DNA of 64,000 nucleotides, from positions 124,001 through 188,000 of the forward strand of contig NZ_JAMTCG010000005.1 of assembly GCF_024171725.1 (NCBI RefSeq), given 5' to 3'. This document shows, piece after piece, positions 44,702 to 53,315 of this stretch (positions are counted from its first letter, which is position 1; every line of letters starts with the position of its first letter). This DNA comes from Williamsia serinedens. GTDB taxonomy: Bacteria; Actinomycetota; Actinomycetes; Mycobacteriales; Mycobacteriaceae. The translations under genes were made by a program, and so were the position numbers. Under the pieces are notes generated by a model, which saw nothing but the letters and a program-made list of their open reading frames with translations, made no database searches and was not told where the DNA came from.

Positions 44702-45649
44702 GTGGGCGCCGCACTCGACGCGATCGGACGTGCGGTGTCGGGACTGCTCGCACGGGAGTCGCTCGGCGACGACGTCTGCGTGGCGCTCTCCGGTGGACCG
44801 GACTCCACCGCGCTGCTGCTCGGTGCGCGGCACGTCGGCCTGACCGTCACCGCACTCGTCGTCGACCACGGGATGCAGGACGGGTCCGCGGAGGTGGCGC
44901 GGTCGGCGGCACGCACGGCGGTCGACCTCGGGGCGCAGGCGCAGGTGATGACGGTGGACGTGGACGGCCCGGGTGGTCCGGAGGCGGCGGCGCGGCGCGC
45001 GCGGTACGCCGCGTTGGACGAGGCGCGGGTGGGTCGGCCCGTGCTGCTGGGCCACACCCTCGACGACCAGGCGGAGACGGTGCTGGTGGGACTCGCCCGG
45101 GGATCAGGCCCGCGGTCGATCGCGGGCATGGTCGCCTGGGACGAGCCGTGGGGCCGCCCGCTGTTGGCGACGCGGCGCGCCACGACCGTCGCCGCGTGTG
45201 CGGAGGCCGGTCTGACGCCGTGGGCCGACCCGCACAACGACGACCCGCGATTCCTGCGCTCGCGGGTGCGGGCGGAGCTCGTGCCGGTCATGCAGACGGT
45301 CCTCGGCGCGGCGGTCGTCCCCGCACTGGCCCGCACGGCCGACCTCGTCCGCGACGATCTCGACGCCCTCGACGCGGTCGCCGCCGCGGCATCCGAGACG
45401 GTCGTCGTCGACGGCGCAGTGGTGCGCAGCGAGCTGGTCGCGCTGCCGCGGGCGATCCGACGGCGGGTGCTGCGACGGTGGTTGATCGACGGCGGGGCGA
45501 GCGAGGTGACCGCGCCGCTGCTCGCCGCGGTGGACGACCTCGCAGACGACACCGCCCACGGCGCGGTGGCCGTGGGCGGTGATGTCGACGTCCGCGTGAA
45601 CGCGGTCGCCGACGGGGGACTGCTGCGCCTGCGTCGGGACCGTCGCTGA
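44702..45649 (+). CDS. tilS: tRNA(Ile)-lysidine synthetase
   Basis: TilS converts the CAU anticodon wobble cytidine of tRNA-Ile2 into lysidine, needed to read AUA. The N-type ATP-pyrophosphatase P-loop SGGPDS lies at residues 30-35, with VVDHGMQ and GHTLDDQAETVL, then a helical C-terminal region. It has 315 residues, short like other actinobacterial TilS. GTG 44702 is 2 bases after the upstream stop, so coupled. The stop codon lies inside the loop and stem of the terminator at 45632. Confidence 0.94.
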   Translation: MGAALDAIGRAVSGLLARESLGDDVCVALSGGPDSTALLLGARHVGLTVTALVVDHGMQDGSAEVARSAARTAVDLGAQAQVMTVDVDGPGGPEAAARRARYAALDEARVGRPVLLGHTLDDQAETVLVGLARGSGPRSIAGMVAWDEPWGRPLLATRRATTVAACAEAGLTPWADPHNDDPRFLRSRVRAELVPVMQTVLGAAVVPALARTADLVRDDLDALDAVAAAASETVVVDGAVVRSELVALPRAIRRRVLRRWLIDGGASEVTAPLLAAVDDLADDTAHGAVAVGGDVDVRVNAVADGGLLRLRRDRR

Positions 45650-45660
45650 CGGTCCCGACG
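45632..45660. terminator. 13-bp perfect stem spanning the tilS stop codon
   Basis: CGTCGGGACCGTC (45632-45644) pairs with 45648-45660 around GCT. The tilS stop TGA (45647-45649) is inside it, and the convergent secreted-protein gene ends at 45666. One hairpin thus ends both transcripts in a 16-bp gap. Confidence 0.85.
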
Positions 45661-45665
45661 TCAGA

Positions 45666-46283
45666 TCACTTCTTCGGCGGGACGAACGGCGAGTTGATCG
45701 TGCTGAAGTACTGCTGCACGTTGCCGATCAGCGTCGGCCCGCCGGCGGCGATGGTGCCGACCACGCCTCCGAAACCGGCGCCGGTGATCACGCCCGGGAC
45801 GCAGCCGACCGCGGGGAGGACGACACCGCCGATGACACAACCCGCGACCGCACCGACGACCGTGCCGACCAGTCCGCCGATGGACACAGCGGTACCGACG
45901 TTCGCGCCGAGCGTGTTCAGGGCGTCCTGGTCGCGCTCCTGCTTCGTCGCCGGCGCGTCGACGAGGACCTTGCCCGGCACCTCCGGCGTCAGGGTCGCGG
46001 TCCGCCCTTCGGCCGACGCCTTGATCGGCAGCGCCACATCGTCGAGCTTGTAGGTCAGCGGGAGCGCGACTGCGGTCTTGCCCTTCGTGTCGACGAACTG
46101 CAGTTGGTTGTTCGCGGTGCGGACAGACCCGGCGTTCGTGTTGACCACGACCGACTTGCCCTGCACGGAGGCGTTGTAGTTGATCTTCTCGGCAGGTGCC
46201 GCGTTCGCGGGTGCCCCGGCGACGACGCCCGCGACGCAGGCGAGGGAGACGCCCGCGGAGACGAGAGCGGTTCTGAACTTCAT
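45666..46283 (-). CDS. Secreted protein with Gly-rich hydrophobic C-terminal domain
   Basis: A protein of about 205 residues. A signal peptide (MKFRTALVSAGVSLACVAGVV) is cleaved probably at ANA-AP near residue 28. The first mature half is hydrophilic and beta-rich (INYNASVQGKSVVVNTNAG). The second half is a long Gly/Val/Ala-rich stretch (VGTVVGAVAGCVIGGVVLPAVGC and so on, about residues 125-180) with two cysteines, able to insert in a membrane as a helical hairpin. I know similar unnamed proteins from Rhodococcus and Gordonia; function unknown. ATG 46283 is preferred; ATG 46295 in frame adds four residues. No clear RBS for either. Confidence 0.75.
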   Translation of the reverse strand: MKFRTALVSAGVSLACVAGVVAGAPANAAPAEKINYNASVQGKSVVVNTNAGSVRTANNQLQFVDTKGKTAVALPLTYKLDDVALPIKASAEGRTATLTPEVPGKVLVDAPATKQERDQDALNTLGANVGTAVSIGGLVGTVVGAVAGCVIGGVVLPAVGCVPGVITGAGFGGVVGTIAAGGPTLIGNVQQYFSTINSPFVPPKK

Positions 46284-46596
46284 CGGTCGATCCATTTCGT
46301 GGTTGGTGCTGTCCCGAGACCAGCGCCCGCCCCCCACTGTCGGCTGTTCGGCCGACACTGAATCTCGCGAACATGTTTGGCGTGCGCCATCATTCGTGTC
46401 GATTCCGTGCATGCGTCCGGGTGTGGACCAGAAGATATTAACGTCACCAAATCCGGAAATGGAAACGAACGATGAAAAGAATCCGTGATCCGCCCGAAAT
46501 CGTCGCGTGATCGGAGGACGCCCCGCGAGCCCGCGCCGACGGGCGACGTGACAAGGTTGTCCTCGCAGGCGAGGTGGTCGGCGAAAGGCGAGACAG
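46284..46596. promoter_or_regulatory. AT-richer divergent region between the secreted protein and hpt
   Basis: About 310 bp without a gene. The stretch 46370-46485 is notably AT-richer than its surroundings. On the minus strand TTCCAT (46459-46464) and TAATAT (46435-46440) are 18 bp apart, a good promoter that would give a leader of about 145 bases. Toward hpt, GACAA-GG-TTGTC (near 46551) is a small dyad and CCTCGC-AG-GCGAGG a short hairpin just before the RBS AAAGG. Confidence 0.45.
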
Positions 46597-47163
46597 GTGG
46601 CCGTTCCGGGAGATCCCTACGGCGACGACATCGAGGCGGTCGTCGTGTCCGAGGACCAGATCAGGCAGCGCACGGCGGAGCTGGCCGATGCGATCGCCGC
46701 GCGCTACGCCGACATCCCGGACGACCTCGTCCTCATCGGGGTCCTCAAGGGCGCGATCATGTTCATGACCGACTTCGCGCGGGCGCTGCCGATCCCGTCG
46801 CAGATGGAGTTCATGGCTGTCAGTTCCTACGGGTCCTCCACGTCGTCGTCGGGCGTCGTGCGCATCCTCAAGGACCTCGACCGCGACATCGCCGGACGGG
46901 ACGTGCTGATCGTCGAGGACATCGTCGACTCCGGGCTCACCCTCTCCTGGCTTCTCAAGAACCTCCGGTCGCGGCAGCCGCGGTCACTGGAGGTGTGCAC
47001 GCTGCTGCGCAAGCCCGACGCCGTCCGTCGTGACGTCGACATCGCCGAGGTCGGCTTCGACATCCCGAACGAGTTCGTCGTCGGCTACGGCCTCGACTAC
47101 GCCGAGCGCTACCGCGACCTGCCCTACATCGGCCGGTTGAACCCCCAGGTCTACGCGCAGTGA
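46597..47163 (+). CDS. hpt: Hypoxanthine phosphoribosyltransferase
   Basis: Salvages hypoxanthine and guanine with PRPP to IMP and GMP. It has 188 residues. The PRPP loop [14 protein letters not shown] (about residues 105-118) and the N-terminal [17 protein letters not shown] segment are typical. GTG 46597 follows AAAGG. The order tilS-hpt matches Rv3625c-Rv3624c, apart from the secreted-protein gene inserted between them here. The stop overlaps the amidase start (GTGA), so hpt, amidase and bluB form an operon. Confidence 0.95.
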   Translation: MAVPGDPYGDDIEAVVVSEDQIRQRTAELADAIAARYADIPDDLVLIGVLKGAIMFMTDFARALPIPSQMEFMAVSSYGSSTSSSGVVRILKDLDRDIAGRDVLIVEDIVDSGLTLSWLLKNLRSRQPRSLEVCTLLRKPDAVRRDVDIAEVGFDIPNEFVVGYGLDYAERYRDLPYIGRLNPQVYAQ

Positions 47164-48527
47164 CCGAGACCGCGGTCGAGATCGCCGCGGACGTCGCCGC
47201 GGGTCGTCGGACGCCGCGCGATGTCGTCGACGCCGCCCTGGCGCGCATCGCCGAGCGCGACGGCTCGATCAACGCGTTCGTGCGGGTGCGGGATGACGCC
47301 GCTCGGGCCGAGGCCGACGCACTGGCCGGTCGCGACCTCTCCGGTCTGCCGCTCGCGGGCGTCCCGATCGCGATCAAGGACAACGTGCCGGTCGCAGGGG
47401 AACCGCAGCGGATCGGCTCGCGGGCGACGTCCGACCGCCCGTCGGCGGAGGACCACGCGATGGTCGCCCGCCTGCGCGCGGCAGGTGCGGTCGTCGTCGG
47501 GCTGACCGCGGTGCCGGAGCTGTGCCTGTGGGGTGCCACCGACGTCCCCGGTCGCGTGACGCGCAACCCGTGGAACCCGTCGCTGACCCCTGGCGGGTCG
47601 TCGGGCGGCGCGGCCGCAGCGGTCGCGAGCGGCCAGGTCGTCGTCGCGCACGGCAACGACGGCCTCGGGTCCATCCGGATCCCCTCCGCCGACTGCGGAC
47701 TGTTCGGCATCAAGCCCGGTTCCGGCGTGGTCCCGCCGCAGACCACCGGCAACGGCTGGTACGGGATGTCGGAGAACGGTCCGTTGGCGACCACCGTCGC
47801 CGACGCCGCGCTGACGCTGGGGGTCATGGCCGACCGCCCCGATCTGACCGCCGCGGGCCGGGACACGGATCACGCGCCTGTCGGTGTCGTCGTGGCGGAG
47901 AACTTCCCGCTCGCGGTCGGGTCGACGGACCCGCACTGGGCCGGTGCGCTGTCCGAGGCGTCGAGGGTGCTCACCGAGATCGGCCACCGCGTGACGGCCT
48001 CGCCCCTGCCCTATCCGACGAACCCGGCCCCGTTGCTGCTGCGGTGGGTCGGGGGTGCCGCCGCCGACGCCGACGAGATCGGTTCGCAGGGCGGGGATCT
48101 GGCTCGACTGCAGCGCCGGTCGAAGGTGCACACGGCCATCGGTCGCGTGGTGAACAGACGCGGGCTGGTCCGCGACGAGCAGCGGACCGCGATCGTCGCC
48201 CGCGTCGAGGATTACCTCGACCGGGCCGGCAGCGATCTGATCATGACGCCGATGCTCGCGCGCCCGCCGATCCGGGCGCAGGAGTGGAACCGTCGCGGAT
48301 GGCTTCCGAACATGTACGCCAACATCGGGTACGCGCCGTTCGCGGGGCTGGTGAACCTGCTCCACTGGCCGGCGATGTCGGTGCCGATGGGCGTGCACCC
48401 CGCCTCGGGGACGCCGATGGCGGTCCACCTGTTCGGACGCCCCGGGTCGGAGACGACGTTGCTGGCGGTCGCGGCGCAGATGGAACAGGCTCGTCCCTGG
48501 GCGCGCGTGGCGCCCGCCTACGCGTGA
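47160..48527 (+). CDS. Amidase-signature family hydrolase
   Basis: A protein of 455 residues. The Ser-cisSer-Lys triad is intact: Lys73 in IAIKDN, the cis-Ser in PGGSSGG (about 147) and the nucleophile Ser171 in GLGSIRIPS. There is no signal peptide. The family includes GatA and many small-amide hydrolases, but GatB/GatC are absent and the C-terminal part is not GatA-like, so a stand-alone amidase is likely. Substrate unknown. It overlaps hpt upstream and bluB downstream by 4 bp each, which makes an unusual three-gene unit. Confidence 0.88.
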   Translation: MTETAVEIAADVAAGRRTPRDVVDAALARIAERDGSINAFVRVRDDAARAEADALAGRDLSGLPLAGVPIAIKDNVPVAGEPQRIGSRATSDRPSAEDHAMVARLRAAGAVVVGLTAVPELCLWGATDVPGRVTRNPWNPSLTPGGSSGGAAAAVASGQVVVAHGNDGLGSIRIPSADCGLFGIKPGSGVVPPQTTGNGWYGMSENGPLATTVADAALTLGVMADRPDLTAAGRDTDHAPVGVVVAENFPLAVGSTDPHWAGALSEASRVLTEIGHRVTASPLPYPTNPAPLLLRWVGGAAADADEIGSQGGDLARLQRRSKVHTAIGRVVNRRGLVRDEQRTAIVARVEDYLDRAGSDLIMTPMLARPPIRAQEWNRRGWLPNMYANIGYAPFAGLVNLLHWPAMSVPMGVHPASGTPMAVHLFGRPGSETTLLAVAAQMEQARPWARVAPAYA

Positions 48528-49174
48528 CCGGGCCCTGCGACCCGTTCGACCCGGATGCCCGCGCAGCGGTGTACCGGGCGATCGAGAGTCGCCGTGACAC
48601 GCGGCATTTCGCCGGGGGAGAGGTCCCCGAGGACGTGCTCGCCCGCGTGATGGGCGCTGCGCACCACGCGCCGAGTGTGGGGTTGATGCAGCCGTGGCGT
48701 TTCCTCCGCATCGTCGATCCCGCTGTGCGACAAGAGATCCGCGACGTCGTCGAGGCGGAGCGCCTGCGGACAGCCGCCGCGCTCGGGGACCGGGGCGAGG
48801 AGTTCGGGCGTCTCAAGGTCGAGGGCATCACGGAATGTGCCGAGGTGATCGTCGTGGCCTTGGGGACCGGTCGGGACGCACACGTGTTCGGTCGACGGAC
48901 GATGCCGCAGATGGACCTCGCCTCCGTCGCCTGCGCCATCCAGAACATGTGGCTCGCGGCCCGCGCCGAGGGGTACGGGATGGGGTGGGTGTCGATGTTC
49001 GACCCCGCGGAACTCGCTGCGCTGCTGAACATCCCGGAAGCAGCCGAGCCGGTCGCGGTCCTCTGCCTGGGTCCGGTCGACCGGTTCTACGAACGGCCGA
49101 TGCTGGTCGAGACGGGGTGGACCGTGGAGCGTCCGCTCTCCGACCTCTGCGCCACCGATCGCTGGCCCGACTGA
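48524..49174 (+). CDS. bluB: 5,6-dimethylbenzimidazole synthase
   Basis: BluB cuts reduced FMN with oxygen to release 5,6-dimethylbenzimidazole, the lower ligand of vitamin B12. It has 216 residues of the nitroreductase fold. BluB-specific segments are IESRRDTRHF, APSVGLMQPWRF, RTMPQMDLASVACAIQNMW and GYGMGWVSMFD. GTG 48524 overlaps the amidase stop. No other cobalamin genes are in the window and no cobalamin riboswitch is seen before hpt. It is followed by tandem repeats. Confidence 0.9.
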   Translation: MTGPCDPFDPDARAAVYRAIESRRDTRHFAGGEVPEDVLARVMGAAHHAPSVGLMQPWRFLRIVDPAVRQEIRDVVEAERLRTAAALGDRGEEFGRLKVEGITECAEVIVVALGTGRDAHVFGRRTMPQMDLASVACAIQNMWLAARAEGYGMGWVSMFDPAELAALLNIPEAAEPVAVLCLGPVDRFYERPMLVETGWTVERPLSDLCATDRWPD

Positions 49175-49180
49175 CCTTCC

Positions 49181-49298
49181 CCGAGCGGGCACCAGACCCG
49201 CCGAGCGTGCACCAGACCCCGCTGAGCGTGCGGAAAAGCCCGCCGAGCGTGCGGAAAACGACCGCCGAGCGTGCGGAAAGCGACCGTCGAGTGTGCGC
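49181..49298. repeat. Six imperfect tandem repeats of about 21 bp
   Basis: The core CCGAGCGTGC recurs with GAGCG/GAGTG at 49183, 49203, 49224, 49245, 49267 and 49289 (periods 20, 21, 21, 22, 22). Early copies continue as ACCAGACCC and later ones as GGAAAA. The array fills nearly all of the space between the bluB stop and the stop of the next gene. Confidence 0.85.
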
Positions 49299-50117
49299 TC
49301 AGACCTCGGGGATCGACTGCAGCGCAGCGATGTAGCGGTCCGCCGACCGCTGGACCGCGCTCCACGCGTCGTCGACCTGCTGGTCCCAGAAGGCGCTGTG
49401 CAGCACGTCGAAGTCCAGTCCGGCGAGGATGCCGGCGATGCGGCGCACCTCGTCAGCGGGCAGCGGCACCATGTTCGGGTAGCTCCACATGAAGGAGACC
49501 CAGCGACGGTCGGCCGCCGCGAGGGGCAGGTCGCCGGTGAGCAGCGCGGCCCGACGACCGTCGACGGCCGGCACGTGCAGCGCGGACGCCCCCGGGAAGT
49601 GTCCGCCGAGGCGGTGCACCGACAGCCCGTGGTCGAGCGCGAGCGTGTCCCCGTCCCAGAACGAGATCGCCGGATCCGGCCGCATCACCCAGGGCTCGTC
49701 GACGCGGGGAAGGTGGATCGGGCAGTCGAATCGGTGCGCCCAGTCGACCATCGTCGACCAGTAGTGCGGATGCGAGATCACGATGCCCGCGAGCCCGCCG
49801 CGTGCCTCGATCTCCTCGACGAGCGCGTCGTCGAGGAGGGCGACACAGTCCCAGAGCAGGTTGCTGTCGCCGTAGGGCACGAGCAGCGCGCGCTGTCCGA
49901 TCCCGATGTGCCCGTCGGAGCCGACACCCAGGAAGTCGCCCTGCGGCCGCGTCACCGACCGGTTCTCGCGTCGGAGTTCGTCGAGCGACGTCCACCTCTG
50001 GCCGCCGTGCCCGACGTACTGCCGCGGATCGGAGCAGATCGGGCACGAGGCGGGCGGGTCGTCGACGGGGACGTCGAACTGGACCGCGCACGTCGCGCAG
50101 ATCGCGAGGTCACTCAC
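49299..50117 (-). CDS. Metallo-beta-lactamase-fold protein with N-terminal zinc ribbon
   Basis: A protein of about 272 residues. The N-terminus has paired cysteines C7/C10 (ICATC) and C25/C28 (CPIC), a rubredoxin-like zinc ribbon. The rest follows the MBL plan: VISHPHYWS replaces the canonical HxHxDH, GGHFPGA supplies another His, and LLTGD an Asp. The missing Asp and third His suggest one metal or altered chemistry. There is no signal peptide. GTG 50117 is preferred over TTG 50123. Both flanking gaps are made of tandem repeats. It is on the same strand as the PPOX gene upstream. Substrate unknown. Confidence 0.82.
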   Translation of the reverse strand: MSDLAICATCAVQFDVPVDDPPASCPICSDPRQYVGHGGQRWTSLDELRRENRSVTRPQGDFLGVGSDGHIGIGQRALLVPYGDSNLLWDCVALLDDALVEEIEARGGLAGIVISHPHYWSTMVDWAHRFDCPIHLPRVDEPWVMRPDPAISFWDGDTLALDHGLSVHRLGGHFPGASALHVPAVDGRRAALLTGDLPLAAADRRWVSFMWSYPNMVPLPADEVRRIAGILAGLDFDVLHSAFWDQQVDDAWSAVQRSADRYIAALQSIPEV

Positions 50118-50121
50118 CGGC

Positions 50122-50184
50122 AACCGCCCAACCGACGTCCGGAACCGCCCAACCGACGTTCGGAACCGCCCACTCGACGGGTCA
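50122..50184. repeat. Three tandem 21-bp repeats upstream of the MBL gene
   Basis: AACCGCCCAACCGACGTYCGG starts at 50122, 50143 and 50164, the third copy diverging at its end. The array fills the whole gap between the stop of the PPOX gene (50182) and the start of the MBL gene (50117). Confidence 0.88.
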
Positions 50185-50667
50185 GGAGTCCTGGGCGTCG
50201 AGCTTGTCGGCGACGTCCTGCGGGAAGCCGCCGGTCGCGATCGGACCCCAGCGGGTGGGCGTGACCCGGATCAACGACTTGTCCTGCGTCGCCATCGCGG
50301 CGCGGTACTCGTCCCAGTCGGGGTGCTCACCCGAGATGGACCGGAAGTACTCGACGAGCCCGTCGGTCGACTCCGGCTGGTGCAGCACCTCGGCGGTCCC
50401 GTCGACCTGCACCCACGCGCCGTCGAAATCGTCGGAGAGCACGCAGATCGACACCTCCGGCCGGGCCTGCGCGTTCTTCGTCTTCGCGCGGCCCGGATAG
50501 GTCGAGATGACGATCCGTCCCTCGCCGTCGACACCGCCGGTCACCGGCGAGACCTGCGGCGACCCGTTCGAACGGGTGGTCACCAGGATGAGGTGATGTC
50601 GTGTTCGCACGAAGTCGAGAAGTTCGTCGAGCCCGACGCGGTCTGTGGTCGCGATGTTCCTCGCCAT
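50182..50667 (-). CDS. PPOX-class F420-type oxidoreductase
   Basis: A protein of 161 residues with the split beta-barrel fold. Signature segments are HHLILVTTRSNGSPQVSPV, STYPGRAKTKNAQARPEVSI and RVTPTRWGPIATGGFP, which fit the F420-dependent or F420-binding PPOX group (Rv1155-like) rather than the FMN type. Members reduce small molecules or help protect against redox stress; the substrate is unknown. ATG 50667 has TACGCT 6 bases upstream and no RBS, so it is probably leaderless. It is divergent from ftsH across a perfect dyad. Confidence 0.85.
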   Translation of the reverse strand: MARNIATTDRVGLDELLDFVRTRHHLILVTTRSNGSPQVSPVTGGVDGEGRIVISTYPGRAKTKNAQARPEVSICVLSDDFDGAWVQVDGTAEVLHQPESTDGLVEYFRSISGEHPDWDEYRAAMATQDKSLIRVTPTRWGPIATGGFPQDVADKLDAQDS

Positions 50668-50712
50668 GTGCCCAGCGTAGGCCGCGTCACACCCTGTGGA
50701 GCGTGCCTGCGG

Positions 50713-50749
50713 GAACGCCCGACGGCGCTCGGGCGTTCACGGGTAGCCT
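50713..50749 (+). promoter_or_regulatory. ftsH promoter with perfect 10-6-10 palindrome
   Basis: GAACGCCCGA (50713-50722) and TCGGGCGTTC (50729-50738) form a perfect inverted repeat around CGGCGC. TAGCCT at 50744-50749 is a good -10, so the dyad covers the -35 region and would leave a leader of about 50 bases. Because ftsH and the PPOX gene diverge from here, this is more likely an operator than a terminator. It does not match the CIRCE or HAIR heat-shock sites. Confidence 0.6.
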
Positions 50750-50805
50750 GACCGAACAGGTGTACCCACAACGAAGGGACGCGCCGGCGCCGACCGGGAC
50801 GTGTG

Positions 50806-53244
50806 ATGAATCGAAAGACTGTTTTCCGCAACCTCGCCATCGTGGCCGTCATCGTGCTCGCCATCTGGGGATGGACGGTGCTGCGCGACGGCAACCGCGA
50901 GTACAAGAGTGTGGACACGTCGGTCGCCCTCACCCAGCTGAACACCAAGAACGTGAACAGCGTGCAGATCGACGACCGGGAACAGGCGCTGCGCCTCGAG
51001 CTGAAGAACCCGGTCGACGGCACCACCAAGATCACGTCGAAGTACCCGGCGCGCGCGTCGGAGTTCGTGTTCACCTCGGTCCGCGACTCGGGTGCGACGT
51101 ACCAGACCAACGTCACGCAGGAATCCGTCTTCTGGCAGATCCTGATCTTCGTCCTGCCGATGCTGATCCTGTTCGGCCTCTTCTTCTTCGTCATGAGCCG
51201 CATGCAGGGCGGTGGTCGCGGCGGCGTCATGGGCTTCGGCAAGTCCAAGGCCAAGCAGCTGTCGAAGGACATGCCCAAGACCACGTTCGCCGACGTCGCC
51301 GGCGCCGACGAGGCGGTCGAGGAGCTCTACGAGATCAAGGACTTCCTGCAGAACCCGGCGCGGTACCAGGCGCTGGGCGCGAAGATCCCGCGCGGCGTCC
51401 TGCTCTACGGCCCTCCCGGCACCGGCAAGACCTTGCTCGCCCGGGCCGTCGCCGGTGAGGCGGGCGTCCCGTTCTTCACCATCTCCGGGTCGGACTTCGT
51501 CGAGATGTTCGTCGGTGTCGGCGCCTCGCGTGTGCGCGACCTCTTCGAGCAGGCCAAGAACAACAGCCCGTGCATCATCTTCGTCGACGAGATCGACGCC
51601 GTCGGACGTCAGCGCGGTGCCGGCCTCGGCGGCGGTCACGACGAGCGCGAGCAGACGCTGAACCAGCTCCTCGTCGAGATGGACGGCTTCGGCGAGCGGT
51701 CGGGGGTCATCCTCATCGCCGCGACGAACCGCCCCGACATCCTCGACCCGGCGCTGCTGCGGCCCGGCCGTTTCGACCGGCAGATCCCCGTCGGCAACCC
51801 CGACATGGCCGGCCGTCGCGCCATCCTGCGGGTGCATGCGCAGGGCAAGCCGCTGGCCCCCGACGCCGACCTGGACGGGCTCGCGAAGCGCACGCCGGGC
51901 ATGTCCGGTGCCGACCTGTCCAACGTCATCAACGAGGCCGCCCTGCTGACCGCTCGCGAGAACAAGCAGGTCATCTCGGCGGAGTCGCTGGAGGAGGCCG
52001 TCGACCGCGTGATCGGCGGTCCGCGCCGCAAGAGCCGCATCATCAGCGAGCACGAGAAGAAGGTCGTCGCCTACCACGAGGGCGGTCACACGCTCGCCGC
52101 GTGGGCGATGCCCGACCTCGACCCGATCTACAAGGTCACCATCCTCGCCCGTGGGCGGACCGGCGGTCACGCGCTGGCCGTGCCCGAGCAGGACAAGGAC
52201 CTGATGACTCGGTCGGAGATGATCGCTCGTCTCGTCATGGCGATGGGCGGCCGTGCCGCCGAGGAGCTCGTCTTCCACGAGCCGACCACCGGCGCGTCGT
52301 CGGACATCGACCAGGCGACCAAGATCGCCCGCGCGATGGTCACCGAGTACGGCATGAGCGCGAAGCTCGGCGCCGTTCGCTACGGCCAGGAGCAGGGCGA
52401 CCCGTTCCTGGGCCGCTCGATGGGCACGCACAGCGACTACTCCGCCGAGGTCGCGTCGGAGATCGACGACGAGGTCCGTCGCCTCATCGAGGCCGCGCAC
52501 ACCGAGGCCTGGGCGATCCTGTCGGAGTACCGCGACACCCTCGACGAGCTGGCCACCCAGCTCCTCGAGCGCGAGACCCTGACCCGCAAGGACCTGGAGA
52601 AGATCTTCTCCGGCGTCGAGAAGCGTCCGCGCATCACCACGTTCAACGACTTCGGTGACCGCACGCCCAGCGACAAGCCCCCGGTGAAGACGCCGAAGGA
52701 ACTCGCCACCGAGCGCGGCGAGCCGTGGCCCCCGGAGCCCGCACCGGACCTCCGCAAGGAGCCCGTCGGCGCACCGGGTGGGTACGGCCAGAACGGTCAC
52801 GGGTCCGACGGCCACGGCCAGAACGGTTACGGCCAGGGCCAGAGCGGGTACGGCCAGAACGGCTACGGCCAGGGTCAGAACGGGTACGGCCAGAACGGCT
52901 ACGGCCAGGGTCAGAACGGCCACGGCCAGAACGGCGGCCCCGGATCGAACGGGGGCTACGGCCAGGGCGGTCCGTCCTACGGCCAGCCGACGCCGCCCGG
53001 TCGCGGCGACGACTACCCCGGCTACCCGCAGGGCTACCCGGCCCCCGGCTACGGGGGCCCCGGCTACGGGAACCCGGGCCATCAACCGACGCCGCAGCCC
53101 GTGCCGCGCGACCAGGACCCGTCGGGTCACAACCGCCCCAGCGGCCCGGACTACGGGGCCCCGGAGGGGTGGTCCGCCCCGGGGTGGCCGCCCCGCGACG
53201 GTGAGCAGCGCCCCCCGAACGGCACCCCTCCGTCACGCTGGTGA
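50806..53244 (+). CDS. ftsH: ATP-dependent membrane zinc protease FtsH
   Basis: Degrades misfolded membrane and short-lived regulatory proteins as a membrane hexamer. It has 812 residues. Two transmembrane helices (about 9-27 and 107-127) flank an outside domain. The AAA module has Walker A GPPGTGKT (Lys208), Walker [10 protein letters not shown] and the [21 protein letters not shown] in parts. The protease has HEGGH (His424, Glu425, His428). The C-terminal 155 residues are disordered, with a Gly/Tyr/Gln/Asn repeat part and the actinobacterial ending [12 protein letters not shown] 50806 gives MNRK, as in M. tuberculosis; GTG 50803 is also possible. Confidence 0.97.
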   Translation: MNRKTVFRNLAIVAVIVLAIWGWTVLRDGNREYKSVDTSVALTQLNTKNVNSVQIDDREQALRLELKNPVDGTTKITSKYPARASEFVFTSVRDSGATYQTNVTQESVFWQILIFVLPMLILFGLFFFVMSRMQGGGRGGVMGFGKSKAKQLSKDMPKTTFADVAGADEAVEELYEIKDFLQNPARYQALGAKIPRGVLLYGPPGTGKTLLARAVAGEAGVPFFTISGSDFVEMFVGVGASRVRDLFEQAKNNSPCIIFVDEIDAVGRQRGAGLGGGHDEREQTLNQLLVEMDGFGERSGVILIAATNRPDILDPALLRPGRFDRQIPVGNPDMAGRRAILRVHAQGKPLAPDADLDGLAKRTPGMSGADLSNVINEAALLTARENKQVISAESLEEAVDRVIGGPRRKSRIISEHEKKVVAYHEGGHTLAAWAMPDLDPIYKVTILARGRTGGHALAVPEQDKDLMTRSEMIARLVMAMGGRAAEELVFHEPTTGASSDIDQATKIARAMVTEYGMSAKLGAVRYGQEQGDPFLGRSMGTHSDYSAEVASEIDDEVRRLIEAAHTEAWAILSEYRDTLDELATQLLERETLTRKDLEKIFSGVEKRPRITTFNDFGDRTPSDKPPVKTPKELATERGEPWPPEPAPDLRKEPVGAPGGYGQNGHGSDGHGQNGYGQGQSGYGQNGYGQGQNGYGQNGYGQGQNGHGQNGGPGSNGGYGQGGPSYGQPTPPGRGDDYPGYPQGYPAPGYGGPGYGNPGHQPTPQPVPRDQDPSGHNRPSGPDYGAPEGWSAPGWPPRDGEQRPPNGTPPSRW
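52780..52960 (+). repeat. 36-bp tandem repeats encoding a Gly-Tyr-Gln-Asn tail in FtsH
   Basis: Units of about 36 bp encode [12 protein letters not shown]-like 12-residue blocks, with shorter GHGQNG variants at both ends. The tract covers about residues 659-718 of FtsH and has almost no charged residues, unlike the rest of the protein. Confidence 0.85.
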
Positions 53245-53315
53245 CACCCCGCCGACCCCTCACCGGGGACGGCAGCACCTCCACGCCATCCTCGAGAAAT
53301 GGGTAGGCAGCCGCC

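Noticed and set aside
46485-47033. Plus-strand open frame overlapping the start of hpt
   Set aside because: It is a shifted frame over hpt with Arg-rich translation and no start signal.
49181-49298. Possible CRISPR array
   Set aside because: The units are contiguous, about 21 bp, and degenerate, with no unique spacers and no cas genes.
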